A stretch of 64,000 nt of DNA. It comes from Xanthostigma xanthostigma (taxonomy: Eukaryota; Arthropoda; Insecta; Raphidioptera; Raphidiidae). The stretch lies in the NCBI GenBank assembly GCA_963575645.1, contig OY754465.1, positions 48,262,401 through 48,326,400 of the forward strand, read 5' to 3'. Positions 44,372-56,504 of this stretch are shown here, in pieces. Below the pieces are notes generated by a model, which had not been told where the DNA came from, did not search any database, and saw nothing but the letters and a program-made list of their open reading frames with translations. Positions within the stretch are counted from its first letter, which is position 1; each line of letters opens with the position of its first letter. The position numbers and the translations under genes were made by a program.

Positions 44372-45146
44372 AGAGCCGAACCTAAATCGACCTTCACCGA
44401 GCTGATAATAGAATGAAACATATTTTATCATGAATTTAGTATATTAGAAAATATATTAAAAATGGGTTGGCTAAAAAATCCTGAACAGACTATTTTTAAT
44501 TATTTTTTAAAAAATGATTTTTCATTAAATGTTGCAACATCAAGATAATAAGAAAATTTTGTCCTGACTTGAAGTATAAAACGTATAGAATGTGCAGCCG
44601 TTGGGTTGTCTATTATTTACCTGGGCGAACTCTGGGTTGTCGGGTATGTCGATGCACGTTACTTTCACTTGATTGATAATAGAAAAAATTTTATATCATA
44701 ATAAGCGTTGTTTTATTGCGAACACGTTGATATAGGGTTGTCTGCAAAAAATTCGGTCCTATTAGGGATTTGCGAATTTTAAAGATTTTAATTTTGACGC
44801 GCTTGGAAGTGTGTGACAGAGAGATCCGAGGTAAGTAACTGTGTAATAATAAAGGACCCAACATCGTAGTCGCTTGTAATGGCACCGTGAATATTAGAAA
44901 GCTCTCGATGCGATGTTGGGTCCTTTATTATTACACAGTTACTTACCTCGGATCTCTCTGTCACACACTTCCAAGCGCGTCAAAATTAAAATCATTTTTT
45001 AAAAAATAATTAAAAATAGTCTGTCCAGGATTTTTTTAGCAAACCCATTTTTAATATATTTTCTAATATAGGTACCTACTAAATTCATGATAAAATATGT
45101 TTCATTCTATTATCAGCTCGGTGAAGGTCGATTTAGGTTCGGCTCT
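44372..45146. repeat. Large palindrome with one arm interrupted
   Basis: The right arm (44911-45146) is continuous. The left arm is split into 44372-44521 and 44784-44866 by about 262 extra bases flanked by GATTTT on both sides (44516-44521 and 44784-44789). Arms share AGAGCCGAACCTAAATCGAC and AAGGACCCAACATCG. The loop is 44867-44910. It is a palindromic element that later took an insertion. Confidence 0.8.
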
Positions 45147-45520
45147 TCTACTATATTAATTCCAACATATTATTATTTTTTGACATCCAGCTAGAAAATT
45201 AAATTCCATAACATTACAGCCAGAAAAAAACTTTCATATTAAATTAAAAATTTGGGATTTCTTTGCAGCAGATGCATTTATAAAAATTAAATATAGTGAT
45301 TTTTTTTAATTGGGTGTATTTTTCAGTAAGTTACGAGGTATTAAGTTATGAGGCTATTTGTAAATTAAAAATTTCCGGATATTAGGATTGTCGTTTAAAA
45401 AGCACATGAAATTTAAAATAGAATTTTCTTGAAGGTAGATTTACTACTTGCCTTGTAAATGTCAATTAAAACCTAAAAATCTCAGATATACACCTATTCT
45501 AAGAGATGGTGTATAAAAAA
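45147..45520. other. Spacer, nothing recognised
   Basis: No feature seen. Confidence 0.4.
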
Positions 45521-45600
45521 ATGTTTTTCCACGTTCCAAATTTTGCCGCCCCTAGAAATGTGCCGCCTACTGCCCCTAGTGTAAATCTAGGGCTTTTTAA
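45521..45600 (-). mobile_element. hAT terminus fragment
   Basis: Minus-strand CTAGGGGCAGTAGGCGGCAC and CTAGGGGCGGCAAAATTT match the subterminal segment at 5571-5660. Confidence 0.55.
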
Positions 45601-47539
45601 ATGTTTCCTGGATTGTCATTTCACAAATATGCATGCCAGTTTGGTATTTCAGTCTCTTATAACGAGAATATTTCAGATATGATTTAATCACTGAAGTAAC
45701 TTTTCTTGAAGAACGGTTGATACAAATTTGAAAGAATATTGAGAAGCCTTTAATTAGTAATTTACTAAATGTTTAGCATTAATAAGTTATTAGTATGCAT
45801 GAGTACCTTTATAAATATTTAAAATTATTGTAATGTGTAGCTCTCGTAAGATTTCATATTATATTTATCTAAATATATATATCTCAAGTCGCGAATTATA
45901 AACGGCGCAAACGTATTAGCGATAAAACGCCTATAAAATCGGCACGCATTTTCCAATAACACAACGCTGGTTTTCGATGAGAAAAGAAAGGTAATTTTCA
46001 AGCATATTAAACTCGTAATATGATCCGAGATGGAAGTTTTCCAGCGACCAATGACGGGAGATGAAATCGAAAGGGTGGAAGGGACAGCGCATACAATATG
46101 TGCGATGATTGATGATGCTTGAACCCTCTGACTTCTATAACACTAGTTTTCGACTGTTTTTTTTTCTTTTTTTATTTGAGACATAGGGCAATAATTCGCA
46201 TTGAATAGAAGTTCAAGTTTTGACATACAGACAAGAAAGTGAAGTTTTTGTTTCATAAAAATAGTCGATAAATTTTGCCCGATTACCAAAATTAAATCAG
46301 TAAGTACTGTGTTTATAATTACTTATAAGAAAATTATAGTTAACTTTAATATGTACTTTATTATTCAGATTTAGTTGTCATAAGAAGTAATTTTTCGTTC
46401 TAATTTAACTAGATAGGATAAAAATTAACTAATTTTATAGTGTTTTATTATTAATAATTATTTTTCACAATTAATTTTTATAAACCAATAAATAAAAAAA
46501 AACAAGATAAAGCTTACAAATCAGTATTTTCTAGTTGGTTATAATTATCAAATTATAAAAATTGCATACTAATATTCAAAATTCATCTTAAAAATTACAT
46601 AACTTTTTAAATTTAAACGTTTTTATCTAAAGAATACCTTTAAGTGGCATATTGTGTCAATATTTAGAAAATTTTATGAGCAGATATAAAGAGACGGGTG
46701 GAAATACACGACACGAAGAATTTTAGAAATAATTAGAACAGGAAGTAGATTAGTCTGTTATTCTGAGGATGTTTTAAATGTTTTGTTATTTGAATTTCAC
46801 GAATTTATTTTTTTACAGTTAATAGGCGTAGTCATTTGTCGAACATCCAGTAAATGTGAACATCACGATGAGATAATCCACTTTAAGCGAGCGAGAGAGT
46901 GAGATGCTATGCGCTGCAGATATTAGTTTTTATATACGCGTGTTAACTTTTACAAAAGACGTGATATCACGTTTTGCATTGATGACTTTTATTAGATTAA
47001 AATTCAGTTTGTTTGACTCATTATTGTGCTGTTGAAATTCGTTTAATAGAACCCTATATTCTCATTTTATGTCATTGAATTAATTGAACACTAAAATAAT
47101 GGAAACAATATTCATTATTTGACAAATATTAAAATATTTATTTCGATACTTATAGCAATTATCTTCAATGAATACCGGGGTGATTTTTAAACATTAATTT
47201 TTCTTAAACAATACAAATCATTTTTCGTACATAAAAATAGTTCAAAAACTATTAAAAAAACATATTATTTTTATAATTGTTTATTTGCTGAAAGACATTC
47301 GTAAATAAATACAATATGTTAGAATATATACAATAGGTCTATAAAAGTGCAACAAAATCTACACACGGGACACCAGCATGTGATCACGGATTGGTTGGTA
47401 AGTTCTTTGACTTTTGAGACAAGTTGTCAGGTAGTTCGAATCTTCGTAATAGTTCCTATTATTAAAAGTTTCTAAATAATTTTCCAGCATTTTCAATATT
47501 GTCGTGTACGTTTAAGATGAATAAAACTACTATTTTCTG
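45601..47539. other. AT-rich spacer, nothing recognised
   Basis: No gene, RNA or structured repeat is evident. Confidence 0.4.
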
Positions 47540-48300
47540 CAAGTTTCGCTACCCTTTTGAAAAGACATAAAGGTTCATACCTCCCTCAAGAATGGAGTGG
47601 TAGAATCAAAATCTGTGGCTGAACCCAACAAACGGATGGCTCCAAAACCTCAGTTATTGCTTATTCTGCTGTAAACTAAGATCAGAAATGTGTTTTTCCT
47701 TGGGAGAACATGCCACTATTTTTTAAATTGAATTACATGCGTGTCAGAGAATATAAATAAAGCACATATACAGCCGGGTTGAATCTGGAATTCTCCGGGA
47801 TTTACCTGACTGCAAAATAATTTTCAGGAAACACTAAGCAAAATCTTGCATGCATTCCTGGACACAGAGGCATCAGATGAATAGATAGATGCCCTAGCAT
47901 GGGCTTTTGTCTTCTAAGGCTCAGAACCTATTTTTCACCATGCCTTTTCTTAAAGGGGTAATCAGGAATTAAATGAAAAACAATATTCAATCTACTGGCC
48001 GACAGTTATACGATTTATACAGTAGATTTAAATGTTGTGAGATATGTAAAATTATTCTTGTCAAAGCCTGAAAGAAGACTTCTAACGGGACAGTGTAACT
48101 TTGAAAATAACTTTACACAATGGAACTGGCTGTAAGTGTTTTGTGCAGATGCTGTGATCAGAAAACGAATCGTCCTATCACACAATCGATGAGTCCCTCA
48201 CCCATGAAATATCTGATGGTCTGCGAACAAAATCTCTGGGAAGTGATCCCAAAGAGTTGATTACTTCCTGTGAATGCTCGGGACTATACTCGTAGACATG
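47540..48300 (+). pseudogene. LINE ORF2 RNase H domain, decayed
   Basis: Frame-shifted but ordered motifs of a LINE-encoded RNase H are visible. They are TDGSKT (about 47632), FPWE/LGEHATIF and IELHACQRI (47700-47753), IPGHRGI (about 47854-47874), and LLTGQCNF after the domain (about 48079-48102). DGS, the E of ELHA and PGHRG mark the RNase H fold; LLTG.C is typical of the region downstream in I- and Jockey-type elements. Several stops and shifts separate them. The RT domain is not visible upstream. The 3' side runs into a TIR element at 48346. Confidence 0.7.
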
Positions 48301-48345
48301 CCCTAACAACAATAAACAATAATAGTCTCAAATACTAACCCTTGA

Positions 48346-48690
48346 GAAAAAACAACGCTGCACACGAGGCTTGTTTTGCGGCTGGAATCACTGATTGAAC
48401 TTGTTTTGGCTGCAAAGATAGAAATGGCGTTACTGCGGGCTCGCGTGCGTGGTCTCATGATGGATTTCAAAATCAGAATCGGGGCTATTTTTCTTGCTTG
48501 TTTCTCTGCTTGTTTTGCCAGGAAATAGTATCTTGTCAAATGGACAACATGAACAAATGCTTACAAACAAACATGGCGTCATAGTGTGTGTTCTGTTCAA
48601 ACAAAAACGTTATAAAATCCATCACACCACGTTTGAAACCTATCAGCCAAGTCTAGCAGCAAAACCAGTCTCATTTGCAGCGGCGTTTAG
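48346..48690. mobile_element. TIR element, GCTGCACACGAGGC family copy 1
   Basis: The left end AACGCTGCACACGAGGCTTG pairs with the right TCTCATTTGCAGCGGCGTTT. The interior aligns loosely with 53181-53641 (GGCTATTTT, AGTATCTTGTCA). The 78- and 89-codon frames here are repeat artefacts. Confidence 0.65.
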
Positions 48691-49221
48691 AGATTACAGA
48701 CAGTCCAGGGCTGTTAAAGTGTTTAAAAGTAACACCCTGAATATTCAGGTCAACAAAGTATAACAATTTCACTAATTAAAATAAGTTCATTATATAAAAT
48801 TATAATTTGACGAGATGTTAATTTGAAATGTAATAAATTCTATCATTTATCTTTCGTCTAAAACGTAAAACGGTAATGAGGACACAAAACATTCTAAGTG
48901 ACACAATAATATATATGTCGTGTTTTCAGTCAGCTTCGACTGTAAGCTATTTTATTTTCAACGCACTTGCATTTATTGTGACTTGTAGTATGAGAGGCGC
49001 GTTCTTTCTTCCCTTTTTACTCGAATTCCTCATCATACCACGACACACAACATTCTTTCTTACATTGTTTTCAGAGCTTCTTCTTTAAGGCGAAACATTG
49101 AATATTTAAACGTTTTAAATAGTTGGATTTTCAAAATAGTAGAAAAAATATTTTTGCCAATGAAGACCGTTATTAAAATACTCAGTCGATAATAGACATT
49201 TTAGTTTTAAACTCACTTTAA
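48691..49221. other. Spacer, nothing recognised
   Basis: A 70-codon hydrophobic plus frame (48876-49088) has no recognisable domain. Confidence 0.35.
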
Positions 49222-51157
49222 TAGTACGAGAGCCCACGACCAAAATTTTTGTCTCATAGCAATACGACGAAAACCGCATCAAATTGATAGATTCGATTAT
49301 CCTGAACCCGAAAATCGCAATATCAGAAATTTTCCGTGTATCGTCAGACCTAACCAAATTTTCAAAAATGTCAATAAATTTTACCAAACTGTATCATAGC
49401 AATCCGTCTGATTTTCAGAATGTAGTTGAATGATAGCTCTAAGATATGGAAAACACGTTTTTCAGACGCCACTAGCGTAGCGTGTACCCGGGAGACCACT
49501 TAAAAAAATTAGAAATGAGACAAAAAAAAGTATCATAGCAAAACGTCTGAAAATCCTTTTCACGAGTGAATTTGGGTCAGTTTATGCGAAAGAATCATTT
49601 TTCAGAAGAAAATGTGAGCACATTAAATTTTAAGACCGTTTTGAAAACGTTAAGAAATTTTACCGATCGGTAACATAGCAATTCGTCTGAAAATTGTTAG
49701 ACGTGATAAAATAAGTTGTCCAGATATAGAAAAAATTTATATCAGACAAATTCAGTGTAGCACCTTACTAATCAGACAACTTTTCGATAATCCGAAATCA
49801 TTCAAAAATCGTATTGAGGCGATTGAAGTCTATGTAAGTCTATGTAAGGCGAAAAGTGGTGGGGGAAGTGGTCTGAAAAATCCGTTTCCATCCGTTCGCC
49901 CGGTTCACCCATTAATGCAATGAGTGTGAGAGAGATAGAGAGTAAAGTGAAGTATGCGGTACCATAAACGACACATCGACGTGTTTCCACCTTCATTATG
50001 GCTTTATTATTAACATTATTAAATGAATTTCGTATAAGACGTTGAATTTACTTTTACTTACAAACAGACTTTAAATTGAATAGATATGATTCATTTTTTC
50101 ACATCCAATGAATCGATTATTTCGTAGATTTTTCACATTTTTATGAAATAAAAATATTATATTGACTGTTAGAATGTTGCAATAGTAACAAACGCGGCAG
50201 TACAATCAGTTAAATCCTCAATGTGTTCCGTAAATCCGTGTAACTCGAAACACTTGACTCCAGTTGTGTGAAAAAAACGCATCAGACAAAGATAGCGAGT
50301 CGATATTCATCGATATAGGTGTGTGTTTCGCGAACACATTGTTTCATACACTCTCTTATCTTTTTCTACCCAAATAGAGAGAGGAGTAGGACAGAGGTAG
50401 TGAAAGAAACGTGCTCAGATATGCTCGAATGTGCTAAAAATACCCGAATGTCCCCAAATTATCGATTATCGAGTGAAGTTTGAATTTATATGTAGTAAAA
50501 AAGGTAAAAAATTCGGAAAAGTTAGAAAATCCGTTAAATCCGTTCAGATCATGAAATCCGTTCCATTATCCGTTCAAATTTATTTCTACTCGAAAAATCC
50601 GTTTGGAACGGAAAAATCCGTTCATCTGGCAGCCCTGGTAGAGAAGCGAGGGACAGGAGCGTAACAAGTAAATAGCCGTTCTTGCTATAGGAGTGTAACA
50701 AGCGCCGGGGCGTTTGCCGGGCGACTCCGGAACGTTCTTTTCGTTTTTGGGATTATAGGCGACATCGGAAATGTCTGAAAACAGTATTTTAGCAATCCCG
50801 GAAGCCATACAAAAAGTTTTAAAAAAAATTGAACCGGGTTGCTATAATACAGTTCGGCTAAATTTTTTGACATTTTCAAAAATGCGCTCAGGGCATATGC
50901 TACGCGCAAAATGTCTGAAAACAAACATTTTCGTCATAAAATGACAAAATCTATGTACATTTTCAATATCAGACGTAATACGATAATACTGTCTGCCTAT
51001 TTTTTTTGACATAGCAGAAATGGCCTCCCACGCAGTTGCTACACTTCTGACCGTTACCCCTCACCTAGTAGGGTTCAGGATCATCTAATCTAACGACTTC
51101 ATACGGTTTTGGCCGTAAAACGATGATACATGGTTTTGGTCGTGGGCTCTCGTACTA
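49222..51157. mobile_element. 1.9-kb TIR element with 140-bp periodic motif
   Basis: The ends TAGTACGAGAGCCCACGACC and its reverse complement, continuing AAAA inward, lie at 49222 and 51157. CATAGCAAT.CGTCTGA-type motifs recur at 49255, 49395, 49534 and 49674, about 140 bases apart. A second terminus-like segment (50530-50638, AATCCGTTC repeats ending CTGGCAGCCCTGGTA) suggests a nested hAT. No transposase frame and no clear target duplication. Confidence 0.6.
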
Positions 51158-52931
51158 TAAGCACGAGTTGAAAAGATTGTGGACCATGTATTGCATTAAA
51201 AAGAACTAAACAATGTTTGAGTCAAATTTTTTCAGAAACTCTAACTAAATTGAACGAACAAATTATTAATCGCACCAGAGTTAGAATTTTTGGATTGTTT
51301 TCTCACCATTCTACTAATAAAATAATAATTTGATAATCTAATTCCTCTTCAAGGATTTCGCATGTTTTGTAATTACTTATATAAATATTTATTGCTTATA
51401 AAGTCGAAAAAGATTTAGCTATTCAACTATATGAGTCTATACTCTATAATATAGTATATTATAATATTATGTACTACCAAATTTCAACTTTTTTCGTCAA
51501 GTAGATTAGGAGACAATAAACTGTGACAAGGTTCCGTTTTGTATAGAACCCTAAAAATAAAGCTGGAGGCGACCGTAGTTGTATTGGATATTATAAAAAT
51601 AAAAATAAATAAAATAAAAAAAATAGATACTCAACCTTAATTTCGCACACAGTACGTTTAAAAAACTAACACAAAGACCTCTGCGATGGGCGAATGTTAT
51701 TTAAAAACAGTCTAAAAATACACGCGACAACACGACTTTATATGCGAAAAATAAATCAAAAAAAATTTTTTTACTAACACTGCCAAAATATAGTTATCGG
51801 CCTTTTAATAAGAAGCCACCATTCAATAGAAAATTAAATTAATAAATATTTTCAAAGGTTCATAAAATAAATTCAATGTGTTCCAACAAAATCAACTCAA
51901 ATATATTGCGTTAGTTACTTGCAAACAACTGTAAGATCGTCTCAAATTAGTAAAGCTTACCCGATATTTAAAAAATACAATGTTAAAAATTCAAATAATA
52001 AATATGTAATACATTTATGTATGTACATAATATGCATCGACTTTTTAATTAATAAAGTTTCCAGTGCTTTTAATCTGTATTTTTAAGTAAAGAAGTTGAG
52101 ATGAAACAATGTGCCTACATTTTCTTTGATAAAACTTCATTTTGTAATTATGTTCAATATTTGCATGTAAAATATATTTCGTAATTTTTTCTTGTCTGTT
52201 TTATTTTTAATAAAATATATAATCAAAAACATTCTTATAAAAAATACATAAAATACGCCATAATATTGATTGAAAATAGAAGTGAAGGAGACTTGTAATG
52301 ACGAATAAAATCACATTTTACGTTTCAGCGAATTTAAACATTTCATGGTTATCGCAAATGTCAGTCCGTCTGCTCGCATAGAGACCTGGCTTCAACAAAT
52401 TGAATGAAATTTTAGCGAATTCCTCAAGATTTTTTTAAGTATCTCCCCATTACTTATGAACGCGAAAATCGATTTTCTGGACAATGGTTTCAACAATTTG
52501 TTTCATATTTTAGACATCATATTTACATTGTGCAATCATTCATTTATCTCAGAAAAATTCAGAAAGGGTACTTTATTGACAAACAAAAATCCGCAATCGA
52601 ATCAGTTGAGCGAGAAAGTTGTGAAGCCGATTATCTGTGTGAAGATAAAATATTTCTTTAAAATAATTAAAATGTCGATGTTTGTTTCTAACAATAAAGT
52701 GAGTTAAATGGAACAAATCTAAACTAGACGAAACTGCATTTCTTTCAAGCCAAGTTTTAACAGTTTAGTATTTACTGACTTAATTATTCGAAATTTACGA
52801 TGTGCTTTTTGAACTAGTCATTTGATGAAAACGTTAAAATAGGGATAATAAACTAGTTCAAAACAAGAAACTCCGTTCTAATTTATCTCAGTTTAATGAG
52901 ATGATAAACAACAGTCATTTAGTACCCGGAA
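51158..52931. other. AT-rich spacer, nothing recognised
   Basis: No gene, RNA or structured repeat is evident. Confidence 0.4.
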
Positions 52932-53180
52932 GTGACCTTGTATCGGTCGGACGCACACCGCTGTACGCTTTTTAACTTAAAATCTTGTCGGCAACGTACG
53001 TCTCAATTAACGTTAACCAAGCGTAGCTATAGACCCACTGTACGTTCGTTGCACAGATGTACACCAGAATTAAACAGTCAACACTATTGTCACAGTAGAG
53101 TGGAGAGCGCATTCCTGCCCGTGTCCTCACGGCACATACCTTATGTGCCCGTTTCACCCGTTGCGTTGGACACGTATGTA
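52932..53180. other. Balanced-composition stretch with an unrecognised frame
   Basis: A 104-codon plus frame (52932-53246) runs into the TIR element at 53181 and has no known domain. I do not call it a gene. Confidence 0.25.
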
Positions 53181-53641
53181 AAGGCCGCTGCACACGAGGC
53201 TAGAAATGCTGCTAGAAATACTACTAGGAGTTCTGCTGGGCGGTAGGCTGGGTACGAAGCTAGAAATGACGTCACTGCGGGCTGGTCTGCTAGCTCACAA
53301 TATAGGTTTTAAAATTAGAACAAGGGCTATTTTCCCTGCGAGATTTGCTGCTAGGTATGAGCAAGAACCAATCAGGAAGCAGTATCTTGTCACGTGGGCA
53401 TTTGAACAAACACCCACAAACCAACGTGGTGTCGCATTCTGTTCAGAGTCAGACAACAGACACGTTTTGCTGTGTGTTTGTATTCGAACTGTCGCACTGC
53501 GCGCGCACCAGATCTATCCACAAATCAAGATTGAAAAATAGTCTCGTGTGAAGCGAGCACTTAACAGCAATCAAGAAAACCAGCGCTAGAAAACTAGTAG
53601 GCAAATCTAGCAAAGAATCTAGCCTCGTGTGCAGCGGCCTT
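53181..53641. mobile_element. TIR element, GCTGCACACGAGGC family copy 2
   Basis: The ends AAGGCCGCTGCACACGAGGC and GCCTCGTGTGCAGCGGCCTT are perfect inverted copies, continuing TAGA/TCTA inward. Both are flanked by TA (53179-53180 and 53642-53643). The 111-codon frame inside (53206-53541) has no recognisable transposase motif. Confidence 0.75.
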
Positions 53642-53700
53642 TAAGCTCCAATACGCAGTGCAACAAAACATAGTGTATGAGGTATTTGCTTGATTTAATC

Positions 53701-54616
53701 GTATGTGAGTGACCAAAAAAACAACTTCATCAGAGTGACGAGGTACCCGGGTACCTTCATACAGTTTATACGTAATGTAAACAATCAAGTTCTACTTTTA
53801 CATTACACTTATACTTTGATTATTAATAGATATGTTCCAAGCAGCCAGAGAACAGACACGAAACCGTCACCGTCATGCGCAATAGCTAAAACGAGACTGT
53901 ATCGGTTTTGGAACACGCGTGACTGTGGCGGTTCTATTACCGTTCGCAGAGAAGTTGGAACAAAGCTGATATAAACGGGTTAAATTTGTTTGTAATTTTG
54001 TTAGTTTGGGATTAATTCGGGAACATCTGAACCGATTCTAAAAATTAATTCACTAACAAAAAGCAACACTAACCATTAGTAGTATATGCGATATTTTATT
54101 TTGATAATAATAACCATGCGCTGACGAAATGGTTGGAATATACGCCGATAGATCTGATAGTTTAACTGCGAGAAAATACTCAACATGTAATGCGGTAGAG
54201 CTGAAGGCTCCACTACATTTGCAGCTGTCGAGTGGAGCGCAGCCCCGCGAGACAAGACTAATAGGATGAAGCCGAAGACTCCATCACTGTTGTCGCTGCC
54301 CTGTTTCATCTCAATCGCGTGCGGAGCCGCGGGTAGTTTGTTATGTTATCTAAATAAAACATTTTGTTAAGTATTTATTATTTCATTTATTTTTAGTATT
54401 GCGTGTACGAAATTAGAAATATTTTTTGCAATGTCATACAAAAGAGGTCTTCAACATAGTGTGCATGGGTTGAGAGGGTCAAAGCATAAAAAAGATGGTT
54501 TACAAAAAGTCAAGAGCTCTCACGCAGCCACAGCTATCTATAATGCGTAAAATATATTGTGTACTTTTTTTAAATTGAAAATGCAAAAGGTATCCGGGTA
54601 CCTTGTCACTCACATA
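53701..54616. mobile_element. TIR element with GGTACCCGGGTACC near its end
   Basis: TATGTGAGTGACC at 53702 pairs with TGTCACTCACATA at 54605, and AGGTACCCGGGTACCT at 53740 pairs with AGGTATCCGGGTACCT at 54588. It contains the MITE at 53829-53975 and a segment (54225-54320) related to 15.7-15.96 kb. Confidence 0.55.
53829..53975. mobile_element. Palindromic MITE, TTCCAAGCAGCC family copy 2
   Basis: GTTCCAAGCAGCCAGAGAAC and CGAAACCGTCACCGTCATGC are shared with the copy at 35655-35815. The right end (GAAGTTGGAAC) has diverged. Confidence 0.6.
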
Positions 54617-54624
54617 AGGGTTAA

Positions 54625-55210
54625 AAAAAAGACTGACATGTGCGAGTCAGACTCAAGGACCGAGGGTTCCGTACAAACTTGTAGATATGTAATTAACAGT
54701 TCGCCAATCACGGGAATCGAGTTTCCAAGATTTTTACCGCTTTTTACAGCTTAACTGTTGTCCCCATACATCGACAAACGTCGCAGTCAGTGTGCCAACT
54801 AAGCGTGTAATTGTAATGAGTTGCGATGGACTACTGAACAGTGTTGTAACTCGTGGCTATATCTGATACCTAGTTGTCGTACCGTCTTGTATGCGAGAGT
54901 TCTCATATTGTGCTGTATAAACGCAGCGGTAGCGGACGCTTGCTTTGTTTTAGAACTGTGATTGTGTACGTGCGTAGCATGTTGTTGCGGTTTAAAAACA
55001 TTATTTTTTCTGTGATGTAACTACAAATTTTTCGGATTTTCCCTTTTACTTGTGTTATAAGACATTGATTCTTGCCAAATTTCATGACTCTAGGTCAACA
55101 GGAAGTACCCTAGAGGTTTTGAATCCCAAGAGTCTTGACAGACAGACGGACAACAAAGTAATCCTATCAGGGTTCCTTTTTTCCTTTTGAGATACGGAAC
55201 CCTAAAAACT
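54625..55210. mobile_element. Dispersed element with GGGTTCCGTAC/GTACGGAACCC-like ends
   Basis: The left part has TGCGAGTCAGACTCAAGGAC then CGAGGGTTCCGTAC. The right part has GACAGACAGACGGACAACAA, CAGGGTTCC and GATACGGAACCCTAAAAA. Both ends are familiar from moth and butterfly genomes. A left-end copy lies at 33103-33180. No reliable coding frame. Confidence 0.65.
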
Positions 55211-55216
55211 CGTAGC

Positions 55217-56202
55217 TCTGTGTTCTAGATCGTGCGATCTGTTTAGGAATGTATTTGACATGTTTGAATCAGCTTGTATGTGGGATAATATGTTCCTAGA
55301 TACTAAGGCTCAAACGACAAATTCAAGAACACAAACAAATGCTTCCTCAGTAGACATGCGACGTCAAGAATGTTGAATATTAGGTCAAACAGGACTACCG
55401 AAGTGACTGGGATGTTTGTACACTTATGTATGTAGTTTTATGTGCAAGTGTATACCTGGCGTTCTTCATTTACAGACACTACACTCTCTCCAAGGAAGCA
55501 ATTTCCATGCAAAATATTTTTAAAGACGTTTAAAAATCGCGCGCTCTATGAATCTGTAACCTGCACGACTTTGTATTACAATTGTCCAACACGAACTAGC
55601 AACTTTCAGTGCAAGATCCGCGTGCGGCAGACATTTTGCAATTTTAAAGTAGTATGCAGTTCGATGGAAGAAGTTTTAATTTTGACGATGTTATGTAAAA
55701 AGGGGGAAGAGGAAAAAGCTAGGGAAAATGCGAACTGTCGTGAGACATTTTAAGCGAAATTATAGTAACTAAATTTCACCCTGTCATCTGACGAAATGAA
55801 ACGTATGAACAAACGCCATGTTCGCCACTCCAACACACACACAACAAGCACTAACACATAGCTGTCTAACGCATGCACACAGCAAACGCAAACGAAACGT
55901 AACACGTCCCGTGAACATCGTCGCGCCAGTTGCATGCTTTTACTTCTAACCAAATGCGCCATTAGATGTTTCACATTAAATATGACGTTTTGGGTTTATC
56001 TTTTTAGGATTTTAAAACGGTCTAGCATACGACCAGACATAGAAATTGCTAGTCAGAATTTACTCCGACCGACACGATTTGCTATGAGAGTTGTTGCTGG
56101 TGACGGGTGTTGGTCTACTGTGCGTTACATCATGGGTACCGTAAAACTTTGAAAGTTTTTGAGGTTAGAATGACAGTCTTGTTAATATTACCTTATTAAC
56201 TA
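55217..56202. repeat. Spacer containing a copy of the 14.9-15.2 kb repeat
   Basis: Around 55766-55965, TAACTAAATTTCACCCTGT and TCGCGCCAGTTGCATGCTTT match the repeat at 14920-15245. A 103-codon frame at 55442-55753 has no known domain. Confidence 0.45.
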
Positions 56203-56267
56203 CTAGCGATCCGGTTCGGCTTCGTCCGAATTTGTAAATTACCTACCACCGTTTTTTTGTCGACTTA

Positions 56268-56450
56268 GGGGCCATTCAAGTATTATATAAACAGAATTTT
56301 AGTAATTTTTGACCCCCCTCCCCCTTGTCAGCAAAAATAAGCAAAGCTCTTCATCACCACCTAGACCCCTCGTCCCCCAAGTCATCAAAAATAAACTAAG
56401 GACGGACCCCCTCCTCCCCTTTGGTGATTACGTAATTCTTGAATGGCTCC
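56268..56450. mobile_element. MITE with GGGGCCATTC ends
   Basis: GGGGCCATTCAAG and CTTGAATGGCTCC are inverted copies, and TTA flanks both sides (56265-56267 and 56451-56453). A 3-bp TTA duplication suggests PIF/Harbinger. It is inserted in the Helitron. Confidence 0.75.
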
Positions 56451-56504
56451 TTACTTGCAACATATAGGTCTCCACGAAAAGCGCTTTTATTTTAACGCGA
56501 TAAT

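Noticed and set aside
53206..53541. 111-codon plus-strand frame as a transposase
   Set aside because: It spans most of a TIR element, but no DDE/D or zinc-finger motif is seen, and the related element at 48346 has no matching frame.
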